Below are positions 12,824 to 23,275 of a stretch of 64,000 nucleotides of DNA, one piece after another. Below the pieces are notes generated by a model. That model saw nothing but the letters and a program-made list of their open reading frames with translations. It did not search any database and was not told where the DNA came from. This DNA comes from Incurvaria masculella. Lineage: Eukaryota > Arthropoda > Insecta > Lepidoptera > Incurvariidae. Made by a program: the position numbers and the translations under genes. Numbering within the stretch: the stretch's first letter is position 1; the number at the start of each line of letters is the position of its first letter. The stretch is from positions 3,793,021 to 3,857,020 of the forward strand of contig OX335642.1 of NCBI GenBank assembly GCA_946894095.1, given 5' to 3'.

Positions 12824-13100
12824 AGGGTTCCGTACCCAAAGGGTGAAAACGGAACCCTATTACTAAGCCTCTGCTGTCCGTCCGTCCGTCTGTCCGTCTG
12901 TCACAGGGCTGTATCTTATCAACCGTAATGAACTGAAATTTTCACAGTGTGTATTTATTTTGCCGCTATAACAACAAATAGGTAAAATAAAAAATAAAAA
13001 AACTTAAGGGGGGGCATACAAAAAACTTTACTTTTTGTGTTAAATCTTGTACTTTGGTACGGAACCCTTTGTGTGCGTGTCCGACTCGCACTTGATCGAC
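12824..13100 (+). repeat. Interspersed repeat family A, copy 2
   Basis: The most complete copy at its left end. GGGTTCCGTACC (12825-12836) is matched by a perfect inverted copy GGTACGGAACCC (13056-13067), with 'cctattactaagcctc', (CCGT)n and 'gccgctataacaacaaatag' between. The tail keeps 'gtccgactcgcactt' but its hairpin is damaged. An open minus-strand frame at 12955-13161 is a by-product of low stop density. Confidence 0.82.
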
Positions 13101-13639
13101 ATACAGGGTTATGCATTATAGAGATTACAAAAAAAATACGTATTAAAACAGTAATGTACACGCTACTACGTTATAAACGACTACGACTACTTGAGTAGTT
13201 TATGACTATCTATTCAACAAACAAAAAACCACTGAAACTAAACCTCAAATATTATAAAACCGAAACACGCAACAGACGTTGGCGTTTGACGTTAGGCATG
13301 CAAACTAGATAACAGAGTTACTTTAAATGTGGATTTTTATTGATTCATATTTTACAGGCAATGTACACTGCCTACCTACTTACAATGTGTTGTGGTATTG
13401 CCGCCCAAATAAGTCAATAGCTCTGAGTATATTGCTATAAAATCATCGATACTTGTATATCTTGTTTACTTATTTATCACATTGCGGTAATGTAAGATAA
13501 TGCAGATTAAGTGTGTAAATTATAAAACAGACCAGATACCATAAGGCATGTTAAATATGTTGACTAACGCTGCTCCAAATGTTGAATCTACTATCGAAGT
13601 GGGAAGTGCTAATAGCTAACTCGCCAGCGTTGTTCGAAT

Positions 13640-13720
13640 CGTGTATACATCGTAGTTCATATATATCTTGCCACAGGCTTTCACCCGCGGCTCTGCTCGC
13701 GTGGACTTTTTTTTGTATTG
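13640..13720. repeat. Lepidopteran-type 'CACCCGCGGCTC-GCTCGCG' repeat fragment
   Basis: 'gctttcacccgcggctctgc' followed by 'tcgcgtgg' is a sequence often met at the ends of dispersed repeats in moth genomes. The related 'gctcccggctccgctcgg' lies at 51778. Only short matches remain. Confidence 0.4.
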
Positions 13721-14129
13721 TACTTAGATATTTGTCCTCGTTAAGTAACGTATACTTTTAAAAATCAAATCATGAAGTTATAATGTAATCATACATGATA
13801 TTTGAAATCAACTAATCTGTTCTCAAGTTGTTTGTTTGTGTAGTGCCGTAAAGAAACCACAAAGAAACTCCAGTTGTCCACACTTAAATATTTAACATAC
13901 TAGCTGCGATACTTGACTCTGTTCGGAACTTGATATATTTTTTTCGGAATAAAAGGTATATTTAATATTAAAATAAATAAAAACCAACAAATAAAAAAAC
14001 TTTTGCAATTATGAAATTTAGTATGATTATTAGTAGGGATTCAGTTATGGTATAGCAACGTATTGCCTTTTAGTCTCTACGGGTGGTGTCTTAAGAATAA
14101 CAATACTGAAAATATAAATAAAGTGATTT

Positions 14130-14350
14130 TGAGGGTTTTCACATAATATGTTTATTTAGACTTTCAATGTTGTTACAAATTATTGAAAATGTTGAATCAG
14201 AGTTGATCACTGACTAAACGACGTGTCGGAAGTCCTCCAGGTCGCGGCGAGTCCTTAGGATGTTCACAATGAGGTGGACGAAACGTCGACTTAAACATGT
14301 GAGCCATTATCAGAACACTGTTAATCCGAAAACTTTTTTTCATAATGATT
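14130..14350. repeat. Hairpin-element family, decayed copy
   Basis: 'tgtttatttagactttcaat' then 'gttgttaca' matches the flank of the perfect hairpin at 58920-59071 in reverse complement and the flank of the one at 28961-29040. 'gacgaaacgtcgac' at about 14278 echoes 'cgacgtttcgttcacc' in the 28.98-kb loop. The palindrome itself has decayed here. Confidence 0.5.
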
Positions 14351-14639
14351 ACATAAGGCACTTCCTACCTATGACTTCTATCTTAACAAAAAATAATACC
14401 GTAAATCGAATCATGCCGTTAAGTTTAGAAAAACCAAAAATGTCGTATCGATTTATTTCACTTCAGATTTATAATATGTGCTGTCCGTCCGTAAATATAG
14501 AGCAAGCTAAGAGCGGCCGCTCGAAGTTATTCGTTTGCGTTTGTGTTTAGGAAGTCCCCATTTAGAATCTACACGTGCGTTCCGAGTTCGTTCGTTCCTA
14601 AGGAGGAAGGATTACCGTCTTAAGGTTAGTATTTTTACG

Positions 14640-14885
14640 ATAAAAGATGTATTTTTTATGGGACTCGACATGATTGCTTATACCACACCTGCTGCCATGA
14701 TATGCCCAACACGCCTCATGGGAACTAGATCTCATTCGAGGATTTTTATTGCACAGTTACATTTAAAATTATAAAATAATGACTGAATGGTAACACAGAC
14801 CATTTTCATTGTCGCTTCGACCATCGTTAATTCTCTGCGATGGTACAAACCTGGGCGGGATCAACCCTACTAATTAGTATGCAAG
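14640..14885 (-). repeat. SINE copy (minus orientation)
   Basis: Shows 'ataccacacctgctgccatg', 'cattttcattgtcgcttcg', 'cgatggtacaaacctgggcg' and 'atcaaccctac', the SINE body in minus orientation. The head with A and B boxes is lost. Family A copy 3 begins 65 bp downstream. Confidence 0.65.
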
Positions 14886-14950
14886 AAATCTTTAACGTGG
14901 AATCTTACAAGCACGGGAAGAAATGCGTTTGGCCAAATCATAACACAATT

Positions 14951-15200
14951 GTTTTTAGGGTCCGTATCCAAAGGGTGCCAAAGGAAATCTATTACTTTGC
15001 CCCCGCTGTCCCTCCGTCCGTCTGTCTGTCCAGCGGGCTGTATCTCATGCAGTAAAATCAAGAGTCTATTTGTATTGCAGCAATAACAAGAAATAGTAGA
15101 ACATACAAGACCGGTGATTATCTCGGTGATTATTTGTGTTAAATATTATACGATCTCTTCGTGTTCGATTCAGAATCGCACTTGGCCCGTTTTTTTTAAT
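14951..15200 (+). repeat. Interspersed repeat family A, copy 3
   Basis: Degenerate copy: 'tttttagggtccgtatccaa', 'tctattactttgcccccgct', 'gtctgtctgtccagcgggct', and the tail 'gaatcgcacttggcccgttt'. The 3' inverted GGTACGGAACCC block is unrecognisable. Confidence 0.7.
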
Positions 15201-15204
15201 CGAC

Positions 15205-18000
15205 GATTTTTACGTTTTGTTTCTCCACCGTAATGCATTTACATAGCGCGAGATCATACGGACTCGCAAGACGAACAATGCAACCTCTGTCGTGCGTAAC
15301 AGCCCCGGCGCGATAATGCAACGTAGCTTGCGGCAACACCGAGAGTGCACACGTTTTCGTCTTGGACTGACGAAACTGTGTCTTCTAATTGCTAGAATTA
15401 CGCTCGTTTTGCTTCCTAAGCAGATAACTAAGATTTATCTAGTTATAGACTTCATTAATGTACATTCGAGGAAGCTGTAGCCAAATACGATTTTGGCGAC
15501 GACGGCAATATTTATGGTTTCTGTAATCGGGACGTTTCTCACCGAGCATCTCCATTTTAGATTGGGCAAAAATGCTTTCCGGCTGTTCTTCTTTACAGGT
15601 CGCATTTATTCTCATGACATTTTGTGAGCAGGTTCGATAATTGTGTGGTTTTTTTTACTCTGGAAAATTTTGAAAACATTTTCATAATGTCAAATGTTCA
15701 AAAAGACAGACTCGCTAGGTGTACAGCTCATAGAGCCATTAGTGTATTTTTTCGGGACTCTGGAGATCAAGTCAAATATCGGTACAATCCTGAGGAATCC
15801 TCACCATCTATCCTAGTTCTAGTAATCCAGCTTAATTTACTAAAGAAAATCTCCTTATCTTTCTCGTGATAATCCGTTTAATTTTCACGTTTTATCCCGC
15901 ATATGAGATGGTAACGGAATGCGCGAAGAGGTGACCTGCGCTCGGTTATCTTGGGCTATGCGGTGACGCATTTGACGCTAATGCATTTGCTCATATTGTA
16001 CATAGATACGGTGAAGGTTTCCCTGGCTATGCGGACATTATCGCTAGCAGGTGCGGCTATAATGGTTTCTTCCGTTCCGTGCTAAGGCCAGTTTCTATGT
16101 ACGCACTCCATCTTCTACGTTAGAAGTGCTGCACTGAGAAAAAAAACGAAAGGGTTCAAAACAACAACATTTACGGTAAAAATCTGCCAATAGCAATACA
16201 ATAGCGATTATACACTTGGTTTATCTTCGCAGAGTTGACTCGGTAAAAAATATATTGATTCCATTCGGAAGCCACGCGGTTAAATTTAATCGATTAATTG
16301 TGGGTTCCTGTGATTTCCATATTCAGCAGACTACAGTATTTGCTACCGAGATGCTTAGTTAATTATAACCTGTTTTAATGTGTTTGTTGTTTTTTAAAAA
16401 TAGTGCAATTAAAAAAAACAAGATTGAAACAGCTTTTTCTTCTTTTTTGACCAGTAAATAGTATTGTAGCGTGTGCTAAATATACCAAAAATTCTAAACC
16501 GTTTTACCTTAGTTACGGTATCAGTGTTTACTTGCAACATTTTAGCAGTACTTGGTTATTTTCAAACGATGAAAAATAGTAGAGCCTAAAGATAATAGCA
16601 TCCCGTTTTCAAAATTATATCTTCCTCGACTTTTCATTCGGCGCAACAGCATTCGTGACCAAAGTTTGTTACAAATACAATCTCAACAAGAATTACGTAT
16701 CCCTTCCGACTCTTAACGTATTTGTCAACTTCCAACTAGTTCCGATCCAATTTATCGCGCGCCACCGCAGTGCAGTCTCCCCCCTGGCGTGGCGGCGCAA
16801 GATTTCATCCCATTATCGTGCACAAACGGTGCAACCCTCCGTCCCCCGATCCCGCCGCTTCGGTCTCGTTCCTCCCGTTTATCCTGCGCTCTTCCGGTCG
16901 CGTTGATAACTCGTCTCCTGCGCGAGATGGCGTGTCACCAATCTCACCTTCGCTTGCGCCCTGACGACTGTGCTGGACTTCGCGCGGATGCCCGATCGCT
17001 CCTGCAATTTCATTCTTGAATCTGCCGTAGTAGTTAAACATTATTTCTTCATATCTGTCGAATTTGACCTGTGGTCTTTGCGACAATTTATCTGCTCCAC
17101 CTCACCTATCGTAAATATGTTCGAGTATAACGTTTACCGCAAAAAGGACAATGACCATTCTTCTATGGGCAAGAAAACAGGTGCCAACTGAAAAATACCT
17201 GGTTTACAATAAAAAAAACTCAATTCTTTTTTACATATTTAGACAATTTTGTATCAATAATGTTAACTCTTTTTTATCGTAGGGCATTATAGAAAAAAAG
17301 TTGAACTGGTAGACTGCAATTGCCAGGCTATACTTTAAAAAATAACAATCTTAGTCACATCAAATCATAACGCCGTCAGGAAAAAACTCAAACATTAAAC
17401 TTACATCTCTATTATTTATTAATTTCAGAAACTTAACAGCTATTTATGTTTACATTATTGCAAGCAACAGACGATGGTAAACATGCTGCGCAATAAAGAA
17501 GGATCACGTGTAGTAATCATCCATCTGTCTGAGATGTGCGTTGACTTGTTGATGTGATGTGCGCTTTGCAAAATTAGAATTCAAAAGTAATTAAGGTACA
17601 TATAGCTCAATGTCAAAATGCAACCATTAATTTGTTCTTGATAATCCGGCTCTTCGAGAACTAGCTACTAACACGAAATTGTCTTTTATTAGTTTAAAAT
17701 TTTATCCACATTCACACTTTCCTATTACTTCCAACCCACAACTTCGGCCTTCGGTTTTTTTTTTTGTCATTGTCCTTTACGTTACACATTTCTATACTTT
17801 TCGCAGTCATGTTTACTCTTGCGCCCACAGTTCCTTTTATAGGACATAATGTGGAAGCATGTTTACGCCTGAATACGCTATTATTTATAAAGCTCTTCGG
17901 CGTGCCATCAAAACGTACTTGTGGCGCTGAACGTCTCTTTTACTATTTGCTGTAGATTCGTAAGATGAAACTGGAATAGTGTTTGTTCCAAGGTTTGTTC
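15205..18000. other. No firm gene
   Basis: Mostly AT-rich. A GC-rich patch at 16750-16990 keeps a minus-strand frame (16805-17086) open, with peptide text such as FDRYEEIMFNYYGRFKNEI followed by a strong donor-like GAAGGTGAGATT. It is not recognised as any family and is reported as a finding rather than a gene. Confidence 0.4.
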
Positions 18001-18008
18001 TCTATTGC

Positions 18009-18030
18009 GGGCTGGGGGAGTGGGTGGGGG
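18009..18030 (+). other. G-quadruplex motif
   Basis: GGG-CT-GGGGG-AGT-GGG-T-GGGGG: four G runs of at least three with loops of 2, 3 and 1 bases. This fits the standard G4 pattern with unusually short loops. A further G-rich block follows to about 18090. No gene start is recognised beside it. Confidence 0.75.
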
Positions 18031-18309
18031 CTGCGGTCTGGCGCACAACTAGTGCTCGGTCGCAAGGGTGGGGCGGACGAGGGGGGCAGACGCCGCCCCC
18101 TCACCCCTTGCCTGCCCGCTTGCTAGACGCAGAGAGTGGAATATTGTCACTGACTAATGGCGCAGCTGATGCTGTTGGTGTCCCAATGGGAATGCAGTTG
18201 TTACAAGGCGTTGCTCGTTTGATGATAATATGCATATTAGTTTGTCGAGTCTCCTATTAGAATTCAGTCATTAAGTATTCGCTGTTCTTTTCTTTTTTTT
18301 TGTCAAGCG

Positions 18310-18702
18310 CGGCATTTGGCTTACGCAGGTCCTTACATAATAGGTACCAGGCGACGCCCATTGGCTTTTGCTGTGGCTGCAAAAGCCATGCCGGCCGGCC
18401 AGGTGCTTCACACCATTTTTGAATGACCCGATGTTGTGCTTCGAGCGTAATACCTTGGCAGCTCCATTTTTTACCGACCCTAAAGACTAGAGGATCGGTT
18501 AGTTATTATTTTCTGAATGTCGACAGTGAATGTGTGCATTACTTATCTGTTCCGCTTTTAGCGATGGTAGAAAGGGGACAGCCCCGACGAGCATTCGCCA
18601 TGGTAAAGACGATAGAACACAGAGAGAGAGACCATACAGCCCTTCGGAGTTGGAGGGTCTCTAAATTCTGGGATACCTTGGGGTCGCCATTGTTGCTTTG
18701 GT
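18310..18702 (-). pseudogene. CR1/Jockey-like non-LTR RT 3' fragment
   Basis: Read on the minus strand, this gives a damaged reverse-transcriptase tail. LSVFYRLYHGECSSGLSPFY matches the 'vFYRiYHGeCS.eL' block of lepidopteran Jockey/CR1-type elements. A stop follows, then MHTFTVDI, and further on ELPRYYARSTTSGHSKMV, corresponding to the 'ELPatvFP..Y..g.FK' block. Several stops break the frame. The copies at 21100 and 55060 carry the same blocks. Confidence 0.75.
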
Positions 18703-18742
18703 GATAATGAGCATATTGGTTTCTAGGAATTCTATAATGAAG

Positions 18743-18948
18743 TACAGTACCCGGCAGTTAATAATGCACATCGGACGTTGGAAGGAGACAATCGACTAGT
18801 TTCGACTTCATAAAGGGTCGTCTCTCTCGCAGGTAGTACACAGGTACGCAGTGACAGCATGTGACAGCGACGACGCTCTAGAAAGCCGAAACTAGCCGAT
18901 TGGCTCTTTCCAACGTCCGATGTGCATTATTTACCGCCGGATACTGTA
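18743..18948. mobile_element. MITE with 62-bp TIRs, TA target site (Tc1/mariner, pogo-like)
   Basis: Arms 18743-18804 and 18887-18948 are imperfect inverted repeats. Left reads TACAGTACCCGGCAGTTAAT and right, reverse complemented, TACAGTATCCGGCGGTAAAT; both continue AATGCACATCGGACGTTGGA. If TA is the target duplication, the termini are CAGTA, as in pogo/Tigger-type Tc1-mariner elements. The interior is about 82 bp with no coding frame. It is a non-autonomous element of 206 bp including the TA pair. Confidence 0.8.
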
Positions 18949-19689
18949 TTAACTGTTACTGCTGTTACTGTTGCTCGGGTAACTCTGCAGACTTTTATTA
19001 TTAAACCTGCAGGATGTGCTTTATATCAGTCCTTCCCCCGACCACTTTAATAGTGAACCACCGTATTACCTGGGGCACCTGTCTGCGTTGGGGTAACTAT
19101 ACTTCACCGTATCTATCGCGGCGTGCACACGAGCTGGAATCTCGCACGTTTCCCTCGAAGGCGACACGTGGCTGAAGATAGATATTACTCGACAAGGGTC
19201 GCATACAATATGTCTGCATGATATTTGCAGGTGAAATGGAGTGGCTGTGTCTGTGCACATCCTCATATTAGATTTAGACTTAAAAACCTAAAATTAAAAT
19301 TAAAATACCTAAAATTAAGGTAATAAGTATCACAACTTTCCAGTACTAACGTATATATACATGTATACATACATGTACCATTCCAACGACAAATTCAGTT
19401 TGAAACTCGATGGGAGCGCAGATCGAAAGCGGAGCAGGTGTTCGGTGGGCGGTTCCTAACTGGGTCGACTCCGCGTCGTGTGTGCCGCGCGTCACCGCCG
19501 AGGTGGGGTTTGCCGCGCTGCTGTTTACCAACATACGCCCACCGATCTTTGCGCGATCTGACCGAGGAATCTTCGCGGAGGTGAACTTGCCGGGGTTAGG
19601 TATCTGTGCTCATTCTAGAAGAAAACCCCAAATCTGTTTCGTACGATGGATCTTGTATGCAACAACGTTATTTGGATTTTTTAACGGAA

Positions 19690-20012
19690 CCTGGCGGAAC
19701 CTCACACCACATTCCCGAATAAATTGGGTTCCATGCCAGGACCTTCCCTTTATGAACACGGCTTCATTGGACTGAATGGAAAACATGGACAATTTTTCAT
19801 TGCCGCTTGAACCATAGTTTCGTCTAATGAGGAGGTACCAAACCAGGCGGGCTTAACCCTACCACCTAGTAAGTTCCACACAGTTTTACTTGAAATCCGA
19901 ACCACGGCGAGCATCAACGGTCTAAAATAGTCACCCATCCAGAACCCAACCGCGCTCAGGGGTGCTTCATCCAGCTTATCGAATCTCAAGGCGTCACACC
20001 ACTGGACTACAG
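19690..20012 (-). repeat. tRNA-derived SINE with intact A box
   Basis: Read on the minus strand, it starts near 20012 with a tRNA-like head: A box TAGTCCAGTGG at 20009-19999, then 'gacgccttgagattcg' in the B-box region (eroded). The body follows: 'ggttgggttctggatgggtg', 'aggtggtagggttaagcccg', 'ggcaatgaaaaattgtcc' and 'aaggtcctggcatggaaccc'. The head differs from the 53.1-kb copy although the body is shared, so two subfamilies are present. Open frames across it (19750-20133) are not genes. Confidence 0.8.
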
Positions 20013-20309
20013 AGGCTGAGTACCTAACATTAACATTCAGCGCGCATGGATTCCGCGCGTTACAAGACAGTGTTGCGACTGCTAGCTGCGAGGCAGTGGG
20101 CGGTTCGTTAGCATTCCGAACCACGCGTCGCATTCCAGCGCGCTTGCCCTCGGCGTGCCGTGCCGCGTGCTGCCGGTGCGCAAGTCGCTATGCAAAGTGA
20201 CTTATAGCCGTGCTCGCTTCCGGAACCTCTGATAGTACGTAAGCGCACAGTACCTTTGGGTTGCACCCTCAGATCGTGAAATGAAGGCGATGTGGCACCT
20301 AGAGCGCCT

Positions 20310-20400
20310 GTTTTGAGATACGCGCATGCCACACGCAAACAACTTTGTGTGGGTGGGGGAACTAAGTTGGGGAATGCGTTTGAGGAGCACCGTGTAGCAC
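20310..20400 (-). repeat. Possible fragment of dispersed family X
   Basis: 'gcatgccacacgcaaacaac' followed by 'tgtgtgggtggggg' resembles in reverse complement the 38.7-kb segment ending 'tttgcatgtggcatgcacg'. Short match only. Confidence 0.3.
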
Positions 20401-20474
20401 GACGTACGGCTGCCTTTCCATGCGACCTTTTTCTACACGGACATAAATAAAAGAGGAATGTAAAGATAGCTCAC

Positions 20475-20545
20475 ATCGCCGATTATTCTGGCTGGCACTA
20501 TTACATTTCTAACCAGCGCCATCTCACTGCCAGAAGCCTTTAAAG
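20475..20545 (+). repeat. Short dispersed repeat, copy 1
   Basis: 'acatttctaaccagcgccat' with 'ctcactgccagaa' after it recurs at 23218-23262 with few differences. Class unknown. Confidence 0.6.
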
Positions 20546-21094
20546 ATTTGTATCAAAATGTTTAAAGGCGTACAAGAACGTAAGTTTAAATTATCAAAAA
20601 AATCTAAACGTACAGGCGTAGCTCTCAGTTGATTAATTTAATGTGCAAACTTGTGCAAACTTTCAGAAAAATATTTCTTAATTTGACTGTTGAAACAGAC
20701 ACGAGCCATTATATGGAACTTGATCGCCTCATTATCCTCTTAATAGCTCACGGCTAGTCGGGCAGTCAGTCTTACAACCCCAATGAACTTACAATATACG
20801 ATGAGACTCTTTCTTGCTATGTCTAGTTGCTAATAATTAAAGTTGAGTTGAGAATTTATGCTTACCAGACAATTAAGAAAGTGTCTGCTTCAGAGTTCTA
20901 AGCGCCAGACGTCAGGCAATTTTCCTCTGGGACAAAGGCTTCTCTTAAATTTCTGATGGCCTTTGTTAGTTTGGAATGCTGGAGAGCCTTGTCGTGACAG
21001 TGATCCTATCAGCTGGAAAGGTGAACTTTCCTTAGTCGATTTTTTTAACTAACGTCAGCCAATAAATTCAGTTGAGTTGTTTTTTCTGGCAAGT

Positions 21095-21345
21095 TTGTCC
21101 CTGTGTCAAAACACAGCAAAGAGACCATTTTTTGTACATGGGGTCATATGGATATGCCCATGGATTTTCAGAATATTTTAGGGATTGCGAAAACGATGCC
21201 AGCCGGCCAGGAGCTTCTTTCACTCTGCACATTATATAAGCTTTAAGGATCCCATGTTGTACTTTGGCGGAAATACCTCGGTCCCGTAGAGACTGTATAC
21301 ACCTACAGCATCGTTTTTTTCTCATTAAAGATTGTGCATCCATGC
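21095..21345 (-). pseudogene. CR1/Jockey-like non-LTR RT 3' terminus
   Basis: The minus strand reads GTEVFPPKYNMGSLKLI, matching the 'ELPatVFPpkYnmgsFK' tail block of the element also found at 18310 and 55060. A stop and the 'cctggccggctggcatcg' stretch follow, shared with 18380-18400. A 91-codon frame (21343-21068) overlapping it runs in a different phase and is a shadow. Only the last part of ORF2 and its 3' flank survive. Confidence 0.65.
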
Positions 21346-21971
21346 CATCCCTGCCTGTTGAACTTTGAGCAATTTAAGAATGCAGTTTTTTAAAAACAAA
21401 AAACTGATTTGGCTGGAGGATAAATGGCGATATGAGTTTCGAATAGCGTCATTCGTCATCTGATGTCATATACAAAAAAATCCGGCGAACAATTGTTTTC
21501 GAATTATTTCCAAAATTGCACATTAATAAAATTCACAATGAAAAGCAGGGCATTAAGAAAAGAGACATCGCTTGGACCTCGGCACGAAAACGGGCCCACT
21601 GGCCACACAATGCGCCCTTTGTTCAAATTCCTGCCGAGATCCGAGGGCGGAATGTTTCATCGCTGAAACTGCGGCGAGGGACGTTCGTCCTACATAAACA
21701 ATAGCGAGGGCGCGCCTTGACTAGCTACGCAGGGATGGGGTGGGATTCTGCGCGATTCCCAACATTTGTGTACTAGTACGTGAGCCCAGGTACGTTCGGG
21801 TTGAGAATTTCAGTACTAGATTAACTATTGCATAGATTATTATCCACATTTGAAGGTAGTCCCCATTATTCAATACAGCCCGGAGCTGTCCTGTCTTGTT
21901 GGAAACCCTAAATTGATTAACTTAGCCCTACCCAGAGTAACTTAGCCAGAGACGGTTTGTAGGGTCACTCA

Positions 21972-22139
21972 GGCTGAGATAAATAGTCGTAACCGAAACT
22001 AATGCAAACGCAAAGTAGTACTTTGTGACGTCACTTTGACACATTTTGTATGGACGCAATCTCAAAGTAATGCAAATTGACGTCACAAAGTAATACTTTT
22101 CTTTAGTCTTAGTTTCTGTTACGACTATTTATCTCAGCC
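21972..22139. mobile_element. PIF/Harbinger-like MITE, 168 bp, with TGACGTCA in both arms
   Basis: Arms of about 62 bp: left GGCTGAGATAAATAGTCGTA, with the right arm its inverse (ending ACGACTATTTATCTCAGCC). Both arms run into TACTTTGTGACGTCA. A 3-bp direct repeat TCA lies outside each end (21969-21971 and 22140-22142), and the 51069 copy has TTA in the same places. Three-base targets and GG-starting termini fit the PIF/Harbinger group. It is non-coding. TGACGTCA is a perfect CRE/ATF-type palindrome. Confidence 0.85.
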
Positions 22140-22939
22140 TCAGTCTGTTTACAGGCTACCATTGACGTTGATCTGTGGATCTTTCATCCCTTATTCCTCC
22201 CATCCAACCTACATATATGTGGAGCACTCGTGGCAGAGAATCGGAGCACCCTTTTGTGGTGGTTTAAATTCATGTCTATGCCGCATCGTCAGCGTATGTA
22301 ACTTTTTTACCGTTGAGTGCCTTTCGTTCCTTCCACCTAGAACTCTTCAAACGTATTGTTTTGCTTTAACAAGTTTGATAGGTCTGCAATAGTCCACTGG
22401 TATATGGTGTCTCGCGTGCTATTTGGCTGTCCAAACTCTTCCGGTCTTTCAACCTACTAGTTTCTTATAAAAGAAAATTAAGCTTAAAGTATCCCCAAAC
22501 ACAACGTCCCACGTGACTATTCAGGGGAAAATCTCTTCTGAAAACGGGTTCATAGGTGACTTTGTATTTTCAAGAACACTATGAAAGAGCATTGACCGAT
22601 CAATGTGGTACTGACACTCATAACCCAAAAGTCCCTGGGCTTGTAAGTGCCGCTCCTTATACAACGAGCTGGCTCTGTGTGTATGTGTTCTACGTGAATA
22701 ATCGTCCTCCGTCGAATTTCGAGGTATGTTCACACTAGCCTTTGCAAGGCCGACGGGATAGCATCAAAGCAGCCATATCTAATGCGGTAAATAGGGTTCC
22801 GTGTAGTCGTGTTACTAAGCTCACTGAGTTTAGCATGTCTATATTTGTCTCGTCCTAATTCTTCGTTAACTGCGCAGTCGCTGTCGTCACTTTGGGAAGC
22901 GATTCTTGTAGTAAATACAAACCATTAACTGACGCACCA

Positions 22940-22964
22940 TTTTTTTTTTTTTTTAATCTTTATT
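22940..22964 (-). repeat. Retroposon 3' end: AATAAA plus A15 (minus strand)
   Basis: On the minus strand AATAAAGATT (22964-22955) runs directly into fifteen A (22954-22940). A poly(A) signal this close to an A run is typical of the end of a retroposed transcript or a LINE. No body or target duplication was identified upstream (23.0-23.2 kb). Confidence 0.45.
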
Positions 22965-23204
22965 TTAAAGGGCTTGGGTACACGAGGTGACCATGTCGTA
23001 AAATATAATGTAACGTGTCGCGCCGCCTCCATTAGGATACTATCATAGTTGACGAAATCGTGAATTTTAAAAATATATTTGTACTCTTTAAATATTTTAA
23101 CTGCTCAGTTACGACAGCGACTGCTTTTATAAATATACTCCTGGCCATCGATATCTTGGTACCCTCATTGACTATTGTTATAGACAAAGGATAGTACTGT
23201 TTAT

Positions 23205-23275
23205 TATCGCTGGAACTATGACATTTCTAACCAGCGCCATCTCTCGTCACTGCCAGAACTAGTTACACCGTCAGT
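23205..23275 (+). repeat. Short dispersed repeat, copy 2
   Basis: 'gacatttctaaccagcgcca' then 'tctctcgtcactgccagaac', homologous to 20475-20545. Confidence 0.6.

Noticed and set aside
19900..19990. 5S rRNA-like text ('ctggatgggtgac') in the 19.9-kb SINE
   Set aside because: Only the short GGATGGGTGAC block resembles 5S box C. The head is better explained as tRNA-derived, with a perfect A box.
19750..20133. 127-codon minus-strand frame with text such as GFWMGDYFRPL
   Set aside because: It is translated SINE sequence, recognisable from copies elsewhere in the window.
22795..22835. Fifth copy of repeat family A
   Set aside because: 'agggttccgtgtagtcgtgt' and 'tactaag' match only over about 20 bases; no further blocks follow.
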